Shown: positions 8,276-16,763 of the stretch, in pieces | Layout: every line of letters starts with the position of its first letter | Numbering within the stretch: the first letter of the stretch is position 1 | Assembly: GCA_014332815.1 (NCBI GenBank) | Contig: JACSZT010000002.1 | Span: 105,716 to 169,715, forward strand | DNA length: 64,000 nt | From: Weissella confusa | GTDB lineage: Bacteria > Bacillota > Bacilli > Lactobacillales > Lactobacillaceae | Reading direction: 5' to 3' | Position numbers and translations under genes: made by a program | The notes under the pieces: generated by a model | The model's database searches: none | Seen by the model: the letters and a program-made list of their open reading frames with translations, nothing else | What the model was told of the DNA's origin: nothing

Positions 8276-8824
8276 ATGACAGAACTACAAACCGGTGATT
8301 TACTTTTTGTCGGATCAACGACCGAGCAATTTTCACAAATGATTGCCCAAAGTACTCAACCGAAAGCCCAAACAATCAATTACACCCACGTCGGTATCGT
8401 TGAATTAGCAGATGACGGCGTATTTGTGTTACACGCTTCCCCTGAACTTGGCTCCGTTCGGCAACCCCTAAATTCATTTCTGGCTGCGCAAACCGGTAAT
8501 GTCGATTTGTATCGTTTGAAAACATCATTTGATTTCAATTCGGTCATTTTCAAAGCCAAAACCCTTTTAGGGCAACCCTATAACTGGTCTTTCATTGCCA
8601 GTGAACCAGGTTTTTACTGCTCTGAATTTATTGAAACAGCTTTTTCCGTAGTCAAAAATCCGTTCAAAAAAATCGCCATGACCTTTGGGCCTGACGATTC
8701 AATCTTGCCAGAATGGCAAACTTATTATGCAAAGTTGGGATTGCCGGTGCCAAATGGCGAGCCGGGCACAAACCCCAACGCATTAATTAGCAATCAACTT
8801 GAACGGGTTGTACGCTTACGATAA
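8276..8824 (+). CDS. YiiX-like NlpC/P60-superfamily cysteine hydrolase
   Basis: A 182-residue permuted papain-like protein. It opens with LQTGDLLFVGS, has YTHVGIVE with the candidate catalytic His (about residue 40), and GFYCSEFIETAF with the candidate Cys (about residue 121), in the order expected of the permuted YiiX/YebB type. There is no signal peptide, so action on cell-wall peptides outside the cell is unlikely without another export route. GAGGTGC precedes the ATG. The last 31 bases overlap the convergent yihY-type gene. Confidence 0.75.
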   Translation: MTELQTGDLLFVGSTTEQFSQMIAQSTQPKAQTINYTHVGIVELADDGVFVLHASPELGSVRQPLNSFLAAQTGNVDLYRLKTSFDFNSVIFKAKTLLGQPYNWSFIASEPGFYCSEFIETAFSVVKNPFKKIAMTFGPDDSILPEWQTYYAKLGLPVPNGEPGTNPNALISNQLERVVRLR

Positions 8825-9744
8825 TGCTTAGCAACTTGTCGCTTAGCTAAAGCCGGACGACGTTTTGCAGGCACCCCTTTTGCAGCCAGCGGTACAGCCG
8901 CTGGCTGTTTTTCTTCGGGATCAAAGAGGATGCTAAACCAGGCTATTAAAATCTGACCAACAACCATAATGGTCCCAACCAAATTTAGATAGACCATCAA
9001 AACCAATAGCGATCCTAATGACTGGTAGAAGCCCACGCTCTTAACCGCAAATTGCGCATACCAGCTAAATCCAGCGTTCAGCAATACCAAGATGACGACT
9101 TCAATGCCGGAACCAAGCAGCGTTGCCTTCCATGGCAAACGCTTAGCTGGCAAAGCAACGTTAAATACACACATCAACAACCACAATCCGATCAAGGCAA
9201 ACAATCGACTTTGCTTAGCTAACTCATCCAACCAAGGCAAGTCACCAGGAATTGCTTGGATAATCGCCGGCATAATCGCTGTCGCTGCCATAACAATTCC
9301 TGCCGTAATCAAGATAACCATCAACCACAGAAAACTAAACACACGCGTCAGCATGCCACTCACGCGTTCCGGCACATCGTGCACACCATTAAACGCTTTT
9401 CGAATGACTGCCAATACCGCACTAGCTCCCCAAACAGTTGTCACAATTGAGAATGACAAAATTCCAACACCACCACTCAGTACCGACTTAATAATCGGTG
9501 CCAAAATAGACATGATGTTAGCAGGCAGATTGGTTTTCAACGTGGCAATTAACTCCGTTGACGAGATGCCAACCAGACCGGCAATCGCACCAATACTCAT
9601 TAACACTGGTACTAACGACAACAACGTGTAATACGTAATGGTTGGACCAACCATATTTAAGTTAGCGCGACTAATAAATGTTTGTAGGTCCGCAAAGCGA
9701 AATTGTTTACGAAATTTTTCGATATCTACTTTTAACCCACGCAT
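8794..9744 (-). CDS. YihY/BrkB-family inner membrane protein
   Basis: A 316-residue integral membrane protein with six hydrophobic segments. NMVGPTITYYTLLSLVPVL and the later GSLLVLMVYLNLVGTIMVVGQ are family hallmarks. I set the start at ATG 9744, which has AAGGAG 8 bases upstream; a longer reading to 9945 would run through the parS/terminator element. The basic C-terminal tail is coded by DNA that also codes, on the other strand, the end of the YiiX-like protein. Despite the old name RNase BN, the family has no proven enzymatic activity. Confidence 0.86.
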   Translation of the reverse strand: MRGLKVDIEKFRKQFRFADLQTFISRANLNMVGPTITYYTLLSLVPVLMSIGAIAGLVGISSTELIATLKTNLPANIMSILAPIIKSVLSGGVGILSFSIVTTVWGASAVLAVIRKAFNGVHDVPERVSGMLTRVFSFLWLMVILITAGIVMAATAIMPAIIQAIPGDLPWLDELAKQSRLFALIGLWLLMCVFNVALPAKRLPWKATLLGSGIEVVILVLLNAGFSWYAQFAVKSVGFYQSLGSLLVLMVYLNLVGTIMVVGQILIAWFSILFDPEEKQPAAVPLAAKGVPAKRRPALAKRQVAKHYRKRTTRSS

Positions 9745-9824
9745 CCCCCTTATCTCCTTCGCTTTTCTTACAGTATCGCAGTTATCGCGTCGCCGGGTCA
9801 AAACATTTGCTTGATTGGCAAACA

Positions 9825-9864
9825 AAAACGAGCGAATGTTCCACATGAAACATTCGCTCGTTTT
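9825..9864. terminator. Terminator hairpin with a parS-like site in its centre
   Basis: AAAACGAGCGAATGTT (9825-9840) pairs with AACATTCGCTCGTTTT (9849-9864). The 8-base loop and the inner stem bases together form a parS-like sequence. It ends the transcript of the small membrane protein and esterase genes on the minus strand. Confidence 0.85.
9837..9852. promoter_or_regulatory. parS: parS-like site 2 (CACATG core)
   Basis: TGTTCCACATGAAACA, one mismatch from the B. subtilis parS consensus (CACATG for CACGTG). It forms the head of a terminator hairpin. Confidence 0.6.
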
Positions 9865-10072
9865 AATTTTGTGGTCGATTGTCCTTGACGTAATTCCAAA
9901 AACTAACCACCGCTGATAGCAAATCAACTGCTGGCAAAATGGCAATAAAAATCCATTTCATCGTTGGGTCAGTTGGTCGGAAAATCAAAAACCAAACCGT
10001 ATCAATAATTAATTGTACAAATAATTGTTGTGGTGTCGCCCTAAAAAACGACTTACCAAACGCACCAAACAT
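9863..10072 (-). CDS. Small membrane protein, 69 aa
   Basis: A basic N-terminus is followed by two hydrophobic stretches, QLIIDTVWFLIF and WIFIAILPAVDLLSAVVSFW, so two membrane passes are likely. AGGGGGC precedes the start. It begins 14 bases after the esterase stop codon, so the two genes are likely cotranscribed. The stop lies inside the terminator stem. No known family recognised. Confidence 0.65.
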   Translation of the reverse strand: MFGAFGKSFFRATPQQLFVQLIIDTVWFLIFRPTDPTMKWIFIAILPAVDLLSAVVSFWNYVKDNRPQN

Positions 10073-10086
10073 GGTTGCCCCCTAAA

Positions 10087-10980
10087 TCAGAGCCACTTCT
10101 CCAAGAAGGCAATCTTCTCATCGGTGAACTCTGGCGTCATGTATGACGCAGGTCCGTGTCCAGTTCCTTCAACCAAATGCAACACTGCCTTTTCTTCAGG
10201 AACATACTGACGAGCCGCGTCAATCATATTAACTGTCTGTTGATAAGGTACCACAGCATCGGCCGTTCCTGCAAATGCCAAAATAGGTGGCATTTGATCA
10301 TTAAAGTACATTTCTGGGTTGTAGTTCTTAACGCGTTGTGGGACATCCTTAGGCGCTTGCTTGTTAAACATTTGACCTTCGAATGATTCCGCTGTACCTG
10401 TTTCAGCGTACTTTGGCGTCACACCACTCTCTTCAAATTGTGAAACAAATTGATCAAAAGCGTATGGTCCATACATCGCGATAATCGCATTTACTATTTC
10501 CGGTTGATTGTTATTGTCACCCATAAATGGATTTTGCAACGCATCAACTGACGCTGATACACCAGTCATCACAGCCAAGTGTGCCCCTGAAGACTCACCC
10601 ATCAAAGCAACGCGATCCATATCCAATTGATACTCATCAGCGTGAGCACGCAAGAAACGTAGTGCAGCCTTAATCTCGTAAATTTGGAATGGGAAATCCT
10701 TTTGATGAATCAATGAGTAATCCACGCTCACGACAGCATAGCCCTTATCCAACATACGCAAAGCTGGTTCTAGCTTGTGTGAACTCTTATCACCAAAGAT
10801 CAAGCCACCACCGTAGATATCGACGATGACTGGGAAAGGTCCTTGACCGTCGTTTGGTAGGTAAATATCCATGCTGTGACGGTCACCATCCATGTAGGCC
10901 ACATCGTGCCATTGTTGCTTAATGTAGTCGGTTTCGGCTGGGACCTTTTGATAGTCTCGCTCAATAAACTTTTCTGCCAT
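10087..10980 (-). CDS. Alpha/beta-hydrolase (esterase/lipase, HSL-like)
   Basis: A 297-residue cytoplasmic hydrolase. The oxyanion-hole region reads DIYGGGLIFGD (residues 54-64), where the classical HGGG has Tyr for His. The nucleophile elbow is GESSG with Ser130; the candidate Asp lies in GTADAVVPY and the His in EGTGHGP. This order fits the hormone-sensitive-lipase/carboxylesterase group acting on small esters. There is no signal peptide. It is followed closely by the small membrane protein gene. Confidence 0.83.
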   Translation of the reverse strand: MAEKFIERDYQKVPAETDYIKQQWHDVAYMDGDRHSMDIYLPNDGQGPFPVIVDIYGGGLIFGDKSSHKLEPALRMLDKGYAVVSVDYSLIHQKDFPFQIYEIKAALRFLRAHADEYQLDMDRVALMGESSGAHLAVMTGVSASVDALQNPFMGDNNNQPEIVNAIIAMYGPYAFDQFVSQFEESGVTPKYAETGTAESFEGQMFNKQAPKDVPQRVKNYNPEMYFNDQMPPILAFAGTADAVVPYQQTVNMIDAARQYVPEEKAVLHLVEGTGHGPASYMTPEFTDEKIAFLEKWL

Positions 10981-11010
10981 GTGTTTCGCTCACTTTCCTA
11001 GACAAATAAA

Positions 11011-11040
11011 AAAGGTGAATGCATATCTGCATCCACCTTT
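11011..11040 (-). terminator. Terminator of the AAT-family permease
   Basis: AAAGGTGAATGCA (11011-11023) pairs with TGCATCCACCTTT (11028-11040) with one mismatch; a T run follows on the minus strand. Confidence 0.78.
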
Positions 11041-11053
11041 ATCATACACTATT

Positions 11054-12397
11054 TTATTCTTTAACTCGGCGACTAAGGGCAATCATGATGATAAACCAGA
11101 TAATAGCCAAGACCGTTGTTGGCATCGTTGACTTCGTAAATAGCAAAATCAAGAAGATACCTGCTAGGAAAGCCATCGTTAGGTAATCCGTAAATGGCGC
11201 TCCAGGCATCTTGAAGTGTTGTTCACCGTTCTTGAAGTCATCTGATTGACGGTAACGCAAGTGCGCAAACACAAGCACGCCATAGATAACCACGAAAGCG
11301 GCCGAGGCAACCGATGTCACCAAATCAAACGCGTTCGATGGGAACAAAACATTCACAACAGCTGCCAAAGCAATCAAAATCGTTGAAATGTTGATGGCGT
11401 TACGTGGAATGTAACGACGGTTCAACTTACCAGCGTAGCCCTTTCCATTAGACAATGAGAAAAGCATACGACCAGTTGTAAATAATGAACTATTCAATGA
11501 TGACGCAGCGGCAGTCAACACAACGAAGTTAATAATTCCAGCCGCAGCTGAAATACCAATTCCGGCAAACACTTGCACGAATGGTGATTCGTTTGCATTG
11601 TAATTCGTCCATGGTTGAATACTCATGATGGCAATCAATGCACCAACATAGAAGATCAAAATTCGGATAATAATTGAATTAATTGACTTCGGAATCGTCT
11701 TCAATGGATCTTTTGTTTCAGCAGCCGTCATACCGACGAACTCAATTCCCAAAAAGGCGAAGAAGACCATTTGGAACGCTGCCAAAATTTGATGTCCTTG
11801 GTGTGCCACCACGCCGTGTTGCCATAGGTTTGATAGGCTCGTTACCCCGGCTGACGTCTTCGTGTGCATCACAATCATAATAATTCCAGTCACAATCATT
11901 GCCAAGATAGCAACGATTTTAATCATTGAGAACCAGAATTCCGTTTCACCAAAGGCAGAAACGGCAATGATGTTAATTCCGTAAAGGGCTGCCAAGAAAA
12001 TGATTTCCCAAATCCACACTGGAACTGATGGAAACCAGAACTTCATATATGTTCCAACGGCCGTCAATTCAGCCATCGCAATCGTAATCCAGCCAATCCA
12101 GTACGTCCAACCGATGACGAAGCCTGCCTTTTTGCCTAGGTACTTCTCAACGAATCCGACAAAAGTTGGCTTATCAGGATCAGTAAGCAACAATTCTCCC
12201 AATGCGCGCATCATCCAGAACATGAACAATCCAGTGATGATGTAGATTAGCAGAATAGCTGGCCCTGCTGTACTAATTGAGTGACCAGCACCCAAAAACA
12301 GTCCAGTTCCGATTGTTCCACCAAGCGCAATCATCTCAACGTGGCGACTTGATAGTCCACGTTCTAGCTTCTGATTAGAAGCTTCTTGCTGTGCCAT
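11054..12397 (-). CDS. Amino acid permease (APC superfamily, AAT family)
   Basis: A 447-residue permease with about 12 membrane segments. GLSSRHVEMIALGGTIGTGL at the N-terminus and FAFLGIEFVGMTAAETKDP near residue 230 are signatures of the amino acid transporter (AAT) family of GabP, AnsP and AroP-like carriers. Start ATG 12397 has AGAGAG about 8 bases upstream; a GTG three codons earlier is less likely. Substrate cannot be fixed. Unlike the permease at 403-1800, its upstream region has no clear attenuator. Confidence 0.87.
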   Translation of the reverse strand: MAQQEASNQKLERGLSSRHVEMIALGGTIGTGLFLGAGHSISTAGPAILLIYIITGLFMFWMMRALGELLLTDPDKPTFVGFVEKYLGKKAGFVIGWTYWIGWITIAMAELTAVGTYMKFWFPSVPVWIWEIIFLAALYGINIIAVSAFGETEFWFSMIKIVAILAMIVTGIIMIVMHTKTSAGVTSLSNLWQHGVVAHQGHQILAAFQMVFFAFLGIEFVGMTAAETKDPLKTIPKSINSIIIRILIFYVGALIAIMSIQPWTNYNANESPFVQVFAGIGISAAAGIINFVVLTAAASSLNSSLFTTGRMLFSLSNGKGYAGKLNRRYIPRNAINISTILIALAAVVNVLFPSNAFDLVTSVASAAFVVIYGVLVFAHLRYRQSDDFKNGEQHFKMPGAPFTDYLTMAFLAGIFLILLFTKSTMPTTVLAIIWFIIMIALSRRVKE

Positions 12398-12550
12398 AGT
12401 TAACACTCTCTTTCTGACTTTTTATTTAATTTTCTTTTCCAATAACGCTGTCGCAAAGTTGCAACACTCTTTCTAGTATATAAGAATTCACTCATTTTTC
12501 AAGATTTCGCCGACTTACGGCAACTAATATTTCTTTTTTCGCAAACAAAA

Positions 12551-12578
12551 ACGGCTAGGTTCAATCGAGCCTAGCCGT
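12551..12578. terminator. Hairpin terminator
   Basis: ACGGCTAGG (12551-12559) pairs with CCTAGCCGT (12570-12578), 10 bases after the DUF6508-like gene on the minus strand. Confidence 0.75.
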
Positions 12579-12587
12579 TAATTGATT

Positions 12588-12998
12588 TTAGTAATTTGGA
12601 CCTGGGAAATCGTCCGGCGTCATGTCGTTCAAACGCTTCAACAAGCGACGCAAGATACCCTTCTCAGTCATAGCTGCCCACATACCTTCCAAGCGACGCT
12701 CACCGTAAATGACAACAGATGTCACAGCGCGCAAGTCGCGGAAGTCTGAGCTAGTACGTGAAATTTCATCCACTTCTTCTTCAGGCAACTCTTGGTGTCC
12801 CTTTTGCTTCAACGTACGATCGAAGTTGCGATCAAAGTAATCTGACCACTCAAAAGCCTTAGCAAGCTCAATCATGCGTTCGTCGTATTGTGGGTGTCCA
12901 TCTGCGACAGCCCCCATTACCCAAGGAATTTCCTTGCCTTCAATTTCTGCCAAAAAGGCGTCCCACTTCTTAAAATCAAAAGGGTGTTCTTTTGCCAT
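12588..12998 (-). CDS. DUF6508-like small protein, 136 aa
   Basis: A soluble protein with no signal peptide. The segment AVTSVVIYGERRLEGMWAAM followed by TEKGILRRLLKRL resembles the conserved C-terminal core of DUF6508 (strand, GERF-like turn, then a basic helix). The match is from memory and moderate. Function of the domain is unknown. AAGGAGG precedes the ATG. Confidence 0.65.
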   Translation of the reverse strand: MAKEHPFDFKKWDAFLAEIEGKEIPWVMGAVADGHPQYDERMIELAKAFEWSDYFDRNFDRTLKQKGHQELPEEEVDEISRTSSDFRDLRAVTSVVIYGERRLEGMWAAMTEKGILRRLLKRLNDMTPDDFPGPNY

Positions 12999-13098
12999 TA
13001 GTTGCCTCCTTCATTTTGACGAGAGAGCCCAATGTTTCGACCGTCCTCTCGATATCACGAAAGCTATTGTAACACTTTACTTCCTTTTAGTCAGTAAA

Positions 13099-14559
13099 TT
13101 AGGCCGGTAAGATTTCTGGGAACAATTCCGTCAGGTCCTTGGACTCGTGCAAAACTTCGACATGGTCACCGACTGATAGCGTCACAGTATCGCGGGTACG
13201 CTCTTTAACACGTACACCTAACTCATACGCCTGCTTAATGACACTAGCTAATTCACCACGACCAAACAAATCCTCAAACTGTTCGTCATGTTTCACGTGG
13301 AACAAATCACCACGTTCATTTCCCACCTTCGTCGCCCACGCTTGTAGCTCATCTGGCGTTTTAGCCAGCGCCACAATTTTAGCAGCTGGCGTCTTGCTTG
13401 GTGTTAGGATGCGTTCTGCAATCAGTGATAGGCCATCGTTAAAGCGCATACCAAAATGATCGGCAAGCTTTGACACTTCACCCATTAAGGCCATTGCCTC
13501 TTTTTGATTAGGCAATTTATCCGTCGGTGACTGCATTGCGATTTCATTTGCTAGCTCATCGGCGTGCACCAAATCATCTGCCGAATAGACCTCATCTTGA
13601 AGTAACAAGTAAATAATTACCAAGTGAATGATGTTCAGCGCATTTTCAGAAATGCCCGCCGGGTCAAAGGGGTCAGCATCCAAAATACGCAATTCTAAGT
13701 AATGAACACCTTCTGTAACCATCGCTTCTTTTGTCTCCGGCCCCTTAAATCGAACCGTGCCATAGAATTCGTGGTTTGAATATAAATCCCCTGCCTGGAT
13801 ATGCTGATCGATTTGGTCCAAATGATCTGCCAAATTTGTCGCATAATTAATCTGGATGTTTGCATCATTTGCAAATCCAAATTGACTCGTTCGTAGCGAA
13901 CGTACTGGGTGCTCAAGTTCAGGCAAACGTGAATCAGTTGAATTCAAACTAAATGGCGTTGCCCCAAACAAGTACACAAACAACCACCGATTAGCTGAAA
14001 TGGCTTGTGCCAACTTGAAATACACGCGATTCTTATACGTCACATAGTCAGTTTCATCGCTAAGCGCAAACAACTTTTCAAGCAACGATTCTGGCAATGA
14101 ATAATTTAAATGAAGTCCGGTGATAATTTCGTGGGTTGACCCATATTTATCCGTTAACCAATCGCGATATTCACTAATCCATGGTCGATCAAACGTTTCA
14201 TCGACCCACTGCAAATCGTCAGGCGTCAAACGTGGTGGCATACTCAATGGCCAAATCGTTTCGTTTTCGGCCATGTGATCACGCAAAACCCATTGTAATT
14301 GCAACAACAAGTCGCGTGCCATCTCAAATGACGTAGCTGGCTCAGTAACAATTTCTGATTGCGTTTCACTATAATCCGTCTGTAAATAGGGGTGCGTGGC
14401 CCGTGGACCTAATGTATCCGGATACACACGACGGCTCAAGCGTCCCTCTTCCGTAACGCGATGCTCTTCAATTTCGATGCCGAAACGACCACCCAGCAAT
14501 TCGTGATATAAATCATTTTCAGCAACTAGCTTGCCGATTTCCAACTGGTATTCTGCCAT
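13099..14559 (-). CDS. gshA: Glutamate--cysteine ligase (gamma-glutamylcysteine synthetase)
   Basis: A protein of 486 residues that joins Glu and Cys in the first step of glutathione synthesis. FGIEIEEHRVTEEGRLSRR near residue 25 and SEIVTEPATS near residue 67 are substrate and metal-binding motifs of the GshA module found in bifunctional GshF. The ATP-grasp module that would complete GshF (about 750 residues) is absent and no gshB is nearby, so only gamma-glutamylcysteine would be made here. ATG 14568 is an alternative start, but AAGGG is only 3 bases away from it. A canonical parS site lies inside the coding region, coding for Phe-His-Val-Lys. Confidence 0.82.
   Translation of the reverse strand: MAEYQLEIGKLVAENDLYHELLGGRFGIEIEEHRVTEEGRLSRRVYPDTLGPRATHPYLQTDYSETQSEIVTEPATSFEMARDLLLQLQWVLRDHMAENETIWPLSMPPRLTPDDLQWVDETFDRPWISEYRDWLTDKYGSTHEIITGLHLNYSLPESLLEKLFALSDETDYVTYKNRVYFKLAQAISANRWLFVYLFGATPFSLNSTDSRLPELEHPVRSLRTSQFGFANDANIQINYATNLADHLDQIDQHIQAGDLYSNHEFYGTVRFKGPETKEAMVTEGVHYLELRILDADPFDPAGISENALNIIHLVIIYLLLQDEVYSADDLVHADELANEIAMQSPTDKLPNQKEAMALMGEVSKLADHFGMRFNDGLSLIAERILTPSKTPAAKIVALAKTPDELQAWATKVGNERGDLFHVKHDEQFEDLFGRGELASVIKQAYELGVRVKERTRDTVTLSVGDHVEVLHESKDLTELFPEILPA
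13289..13304. promoter_or_regulatory. parS: parS-like site 3, inside gshA
   Basis: TGTTTCACGTGGAACA; its reverse complement equals the B. subtilis parS consensus. It is embedded in the gshA frame. Confidence 0.8.
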
Positions 14560-14708
14560 ATTTCTCATCTACCCTTCTGCGGTATTTAAGAATTATTATA
14601 AATGAATGAGACGACTTTAACAGCGAAATCTTTTTTGACCCTTTTTATTTGTCCACTTTTATAAAAGCGACTATTATAAGGTTTGAAAAAACAGACTGGA
14701 GTATGCAC

Positions 14709-15350
14709 ATGAAGATTGGAATTATCGGGGCAACCGGAATGGCCGGTTCTGCCTTTGTTATCGAAGGTTACCAACGTAGGCACCAAGTTACTGCAATCAC
14801 ACGTTCAGCCGGCAAGGTGACGCGTATGTTTGGTAATGAAATCCCTTCTTTCGAACGTCAAAACTTCGAATTGACGCGCGAAGACCTAACACAATTTGAT
14901 GTTATCATCGTCGCTTCGAACTTCACTCGCGCTAGTGATCACGTTCGTTTCGCCGAATATCTACACGACCAATTGGCTGGCACTGACGCCCCTATCGTCG
15001 TCTTCATTGTTGGTTCTTCAACTTTGCAAATGCCTGATGGCTCAGTAATGGCTGATCGTCTAGGTTTGATGCGTGGACAAGCACCTTGGATTGAAGCAGC
15101 AATCGAGCAAGCAAACGAATACAAGTACTTGCAAACGGTTGATGATTTCGCCTGGATGGCAATTTCACCACAACAAGCCTTTATGCCAGGTCCTGCAACG
15201 CCAACATACTTGAAGTCAGACGACGCTTTGATCTTCAACGCACGTGAGGAATCACGTGTTACGACTGGTACGCTGGCCAAGGCTTTGTATGATGAGTTGG
15301 AAGCTCCTACTCACATTCACGGTCGTTTCACGGCAGCTGACAAGTTCTAA
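14709..15350 (+). CDS. NAD(P)-binding Rossmann-fold reductase/epimerase-like protein
   Basis: A 213-residue protein. It opens with MKIGIIGATGMAGSAFV, a GxxGxxG dinucleotide-binding loop in NADP-type form, and continues with the YwnB/NmrA-like pattern (NAD(P)H-binding SDR-a group). ATG 14709 is preferred over ATG 14703 because GGAG is 7 bases upstream of it and only 1 base from the other. Substrate unknown. Single gene between gshA (divergent) and a terminator. Confidence 0.8.
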   Translation: MKIGIIGATGMAGSAFVIEGYQRRHQVTAITRSAGKVTRMFGNEIPSFERQNFELTREDLTQFDVIIVASNFTRASDHVRFAEYLHDQLAGTDAPIVVFIVGSSTLQMPDGSVMADRLGLMRGQAPWIEAAIEQANEYKYLQTVDDFAWMAISPQQAFMPGPATPTYLKSDDALIFNAREESRVTTGTLAKALYDELEAPTHIHGRFTAADKF

Positions 15351-15410
15351 CAAAAACATTACCGTGTCTATTTAAAACATATACAATCCAATCCAAAAAA
15401 TACGGTAATT

Positions 15411-15446
15411 AAAAAGCTGGCAATCATGAAGATTGCCAGCTTTTTT
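15411..15446. terminator. Convergent terminator
   Basis: AAAAAGCTGGCAATC (15411-15425) pairs with GATTGCCAGCTTTTTT (15431-15446). Confidence 0.9.
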
Positions 15447-15453
15447 GTACTAT

Positions 15454-16224
15454 TTAAAACTTACCGTTGTCGTTAGCCCACTTGTCTCGGGCCGGAATTT
15501 CTTCAATAATGTCCCAGTGTTCCGCAATCTTGCCGTCAGCAACACGGAATAGATCGTAGAATGTCACTGCCTTACCGGCAAATTCACCATCCCCCATCAC
15601 CAAGACAAAGTTTCCTTGGCCCAAAACCTTGAATACCTTGTCATAAACCATGGCAACGCCTTGTTCAGCCATCGCTGCAAAGGCCGTCGTAAGTCCCGTC
15701 AAACCATCAGCAATATCTGTATTGTGTTGGATGTAGTCCTCACCAGCAATGTATTCTGGGAGCTTTTCTGGGTTTTCACCACGCAAAACGTCGCGAACGA
15801 AGTCTGATACCAATTGCTTGTTTTCGTCAGTCTTGTCCAAGTCCGTCACGGCTGTTTCACCATCGAATTGCGTGTGACCTGATGGGTTTGGTGCCACCAC
15901 GTTGGTCACGTTATCCCAGTGTTCCGCAATCTTGTCACCTTCAAAACGGAAAACATCAAAGGCAACTTGATCACCCGAACCGGCGAAGTTCACCACGTTT
16001 TGCAAAACAACAAAGTCGCCATCTTCAAATGAACGAACCGTTTCCAACGTGGTCTTCACGGGTGCTTCTTGCAAGCCCTTAACCGCGCCAATAAACGCAT
16101 CTCGGCCATCCCCAAAGTTCAAATTGTGTTGCTTGTAGGTAGGCAACGCGCTTGCCTCAGCAACCGCGATATCACCTGAAACAAATGTACCAACCAATGC
16201 TTTTGCAATATCTGTATGGGTCAT
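15454..16224 (-). CDS. Tandem SnoaL/NTF2-like protein
   Basis: A 256-residue soluble protein built of two NTF2-like domains, about residues 1-115 and 130-250. Each half ends in a matching strand: VFRFEGDKIAEHWDN and LFRVADGKIAEHWDIIEEIP. Predicted SnoaL-like proteins of this sort bind or isomerise small hydrophobic compounds. It is divergent from an HxlR regulator, and this arrangement is often seen for electrophile-responsive genes, so regulation by that protein is inferred. Confidence 0.82.
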   Translation of the reverse strand: MTHTDIAKALVGTFVSGDIAVAEASALPTYKQHNLNFGDGRDAFIGAVKGLQEAPVKTTLETVRSFEDGDFVVLQNVVNFAGSGDQVAFDVFRFEGDKIAEHWDNVTNVVAPNPSGHTQFDGETAVTDLDKTDENKQLVSDFVRDVLRGENPEKLPEYIAGEDYIQHNTDIADGLTGLTTAFAAMAEQGVAMVYDKVFKVLGQGNFVLVMGDGEFAGKAVTFYDLFRVADGKIAEHWDIIEEIPARDKWANDNGKF

Positions 16225-16309
16225 AGTTTTGTACCTCCAAGTACTTTTTCAAAATCGTTCTTGTCTATGCCTATAATATAGCGCACGCGGATAAATTGCA
16301 TAAGTAGGC

Positions 16310-16345
16310 ACTTTAAAGTGGCATAGTTTCCCTAAAGAAACTATT
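16310..16345. promoter_or_regulatory. Candidate HxlR operator pair
   Basis: Two inverted repeats lie in the divergent intergenic region: CACTTTAAAGTG (16310-16321) and TAGTTTC/GAAACTA around CCTAAA (16325-16345). Their position between the SnoaL-like gene and the HxlR gene suggests operators. Confidence 0.5.
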
Positions 16346-16388
16346 GTGTGATACATTAGCTTCACAGAAAAAAACAAGGAGACACCCG

Positions 16389-16724
16389 ATGACGTTTAGT
16401 ATCGACATGACACCAGAAATTGCTGAGAAACTCGTAACCCTTAACGAACTGCATCGCAATCGTTGGCGTCCAGACATCGTTAACCTCTTATTAGAGGACG
16501 GGACGCTCCGCTTTGGCGAATTGCAAAAGAAGCTGGGCATCACGCAAAAAGTGCTGACTAGCAATTTGAAATGGCTGGAAGAAAACAAAATTGTAACTCG
16601 CAAGGTTTATCCCGAGGTGCCACCCCGTGTTGAATATTCATTGACTGACGTTGGGCAACAGCTACAAGACGTTCACGAAGCAATGCGGGTTTGGGCTGAC
16701 TACTACGTAACTCACGTTAAATAG
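16389..16724 (+). CDS. HxlR-family transcriptional regulator
   Basis: A 111-residue winged-helix regulator. RWRPDIVNLLLEDGTLRFGE and the recognition region ITQKVLTSNLKWLEENKIV follow the HxlR pattern; PRVEYSLTDVGQQL forms the wing. The usual sensing Cys near the N-terminus is absent, so redox sensing by that residue is not expected. ATG 16389 has AAGGAGA upstream. It likely controls the divergent SnoaL-like gene and itself. Confidence 0.86.
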   Translation: MTFSIDMTPEIAEKLVTLNELHRNRWRPDIVNLLLEDGTLRFGELQKKLGITQKVLTSNLKWLEENKIVTRKVYPEVPPRVEYSLTDVGQQLQDVHEAMRVWADYYVTHVK

Positions 16725-16763
16725 AAAAATGGCGCTACTTCTTGCGAGGTAGCGCCATTTTTT
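16725..16763. terminator. Convergent terminator
   Basis: AAAAATGGCGCTAC (16725-16738) pairs with GTAGCGCCATTTTTT (16749-16763). Confidence 0.88.
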
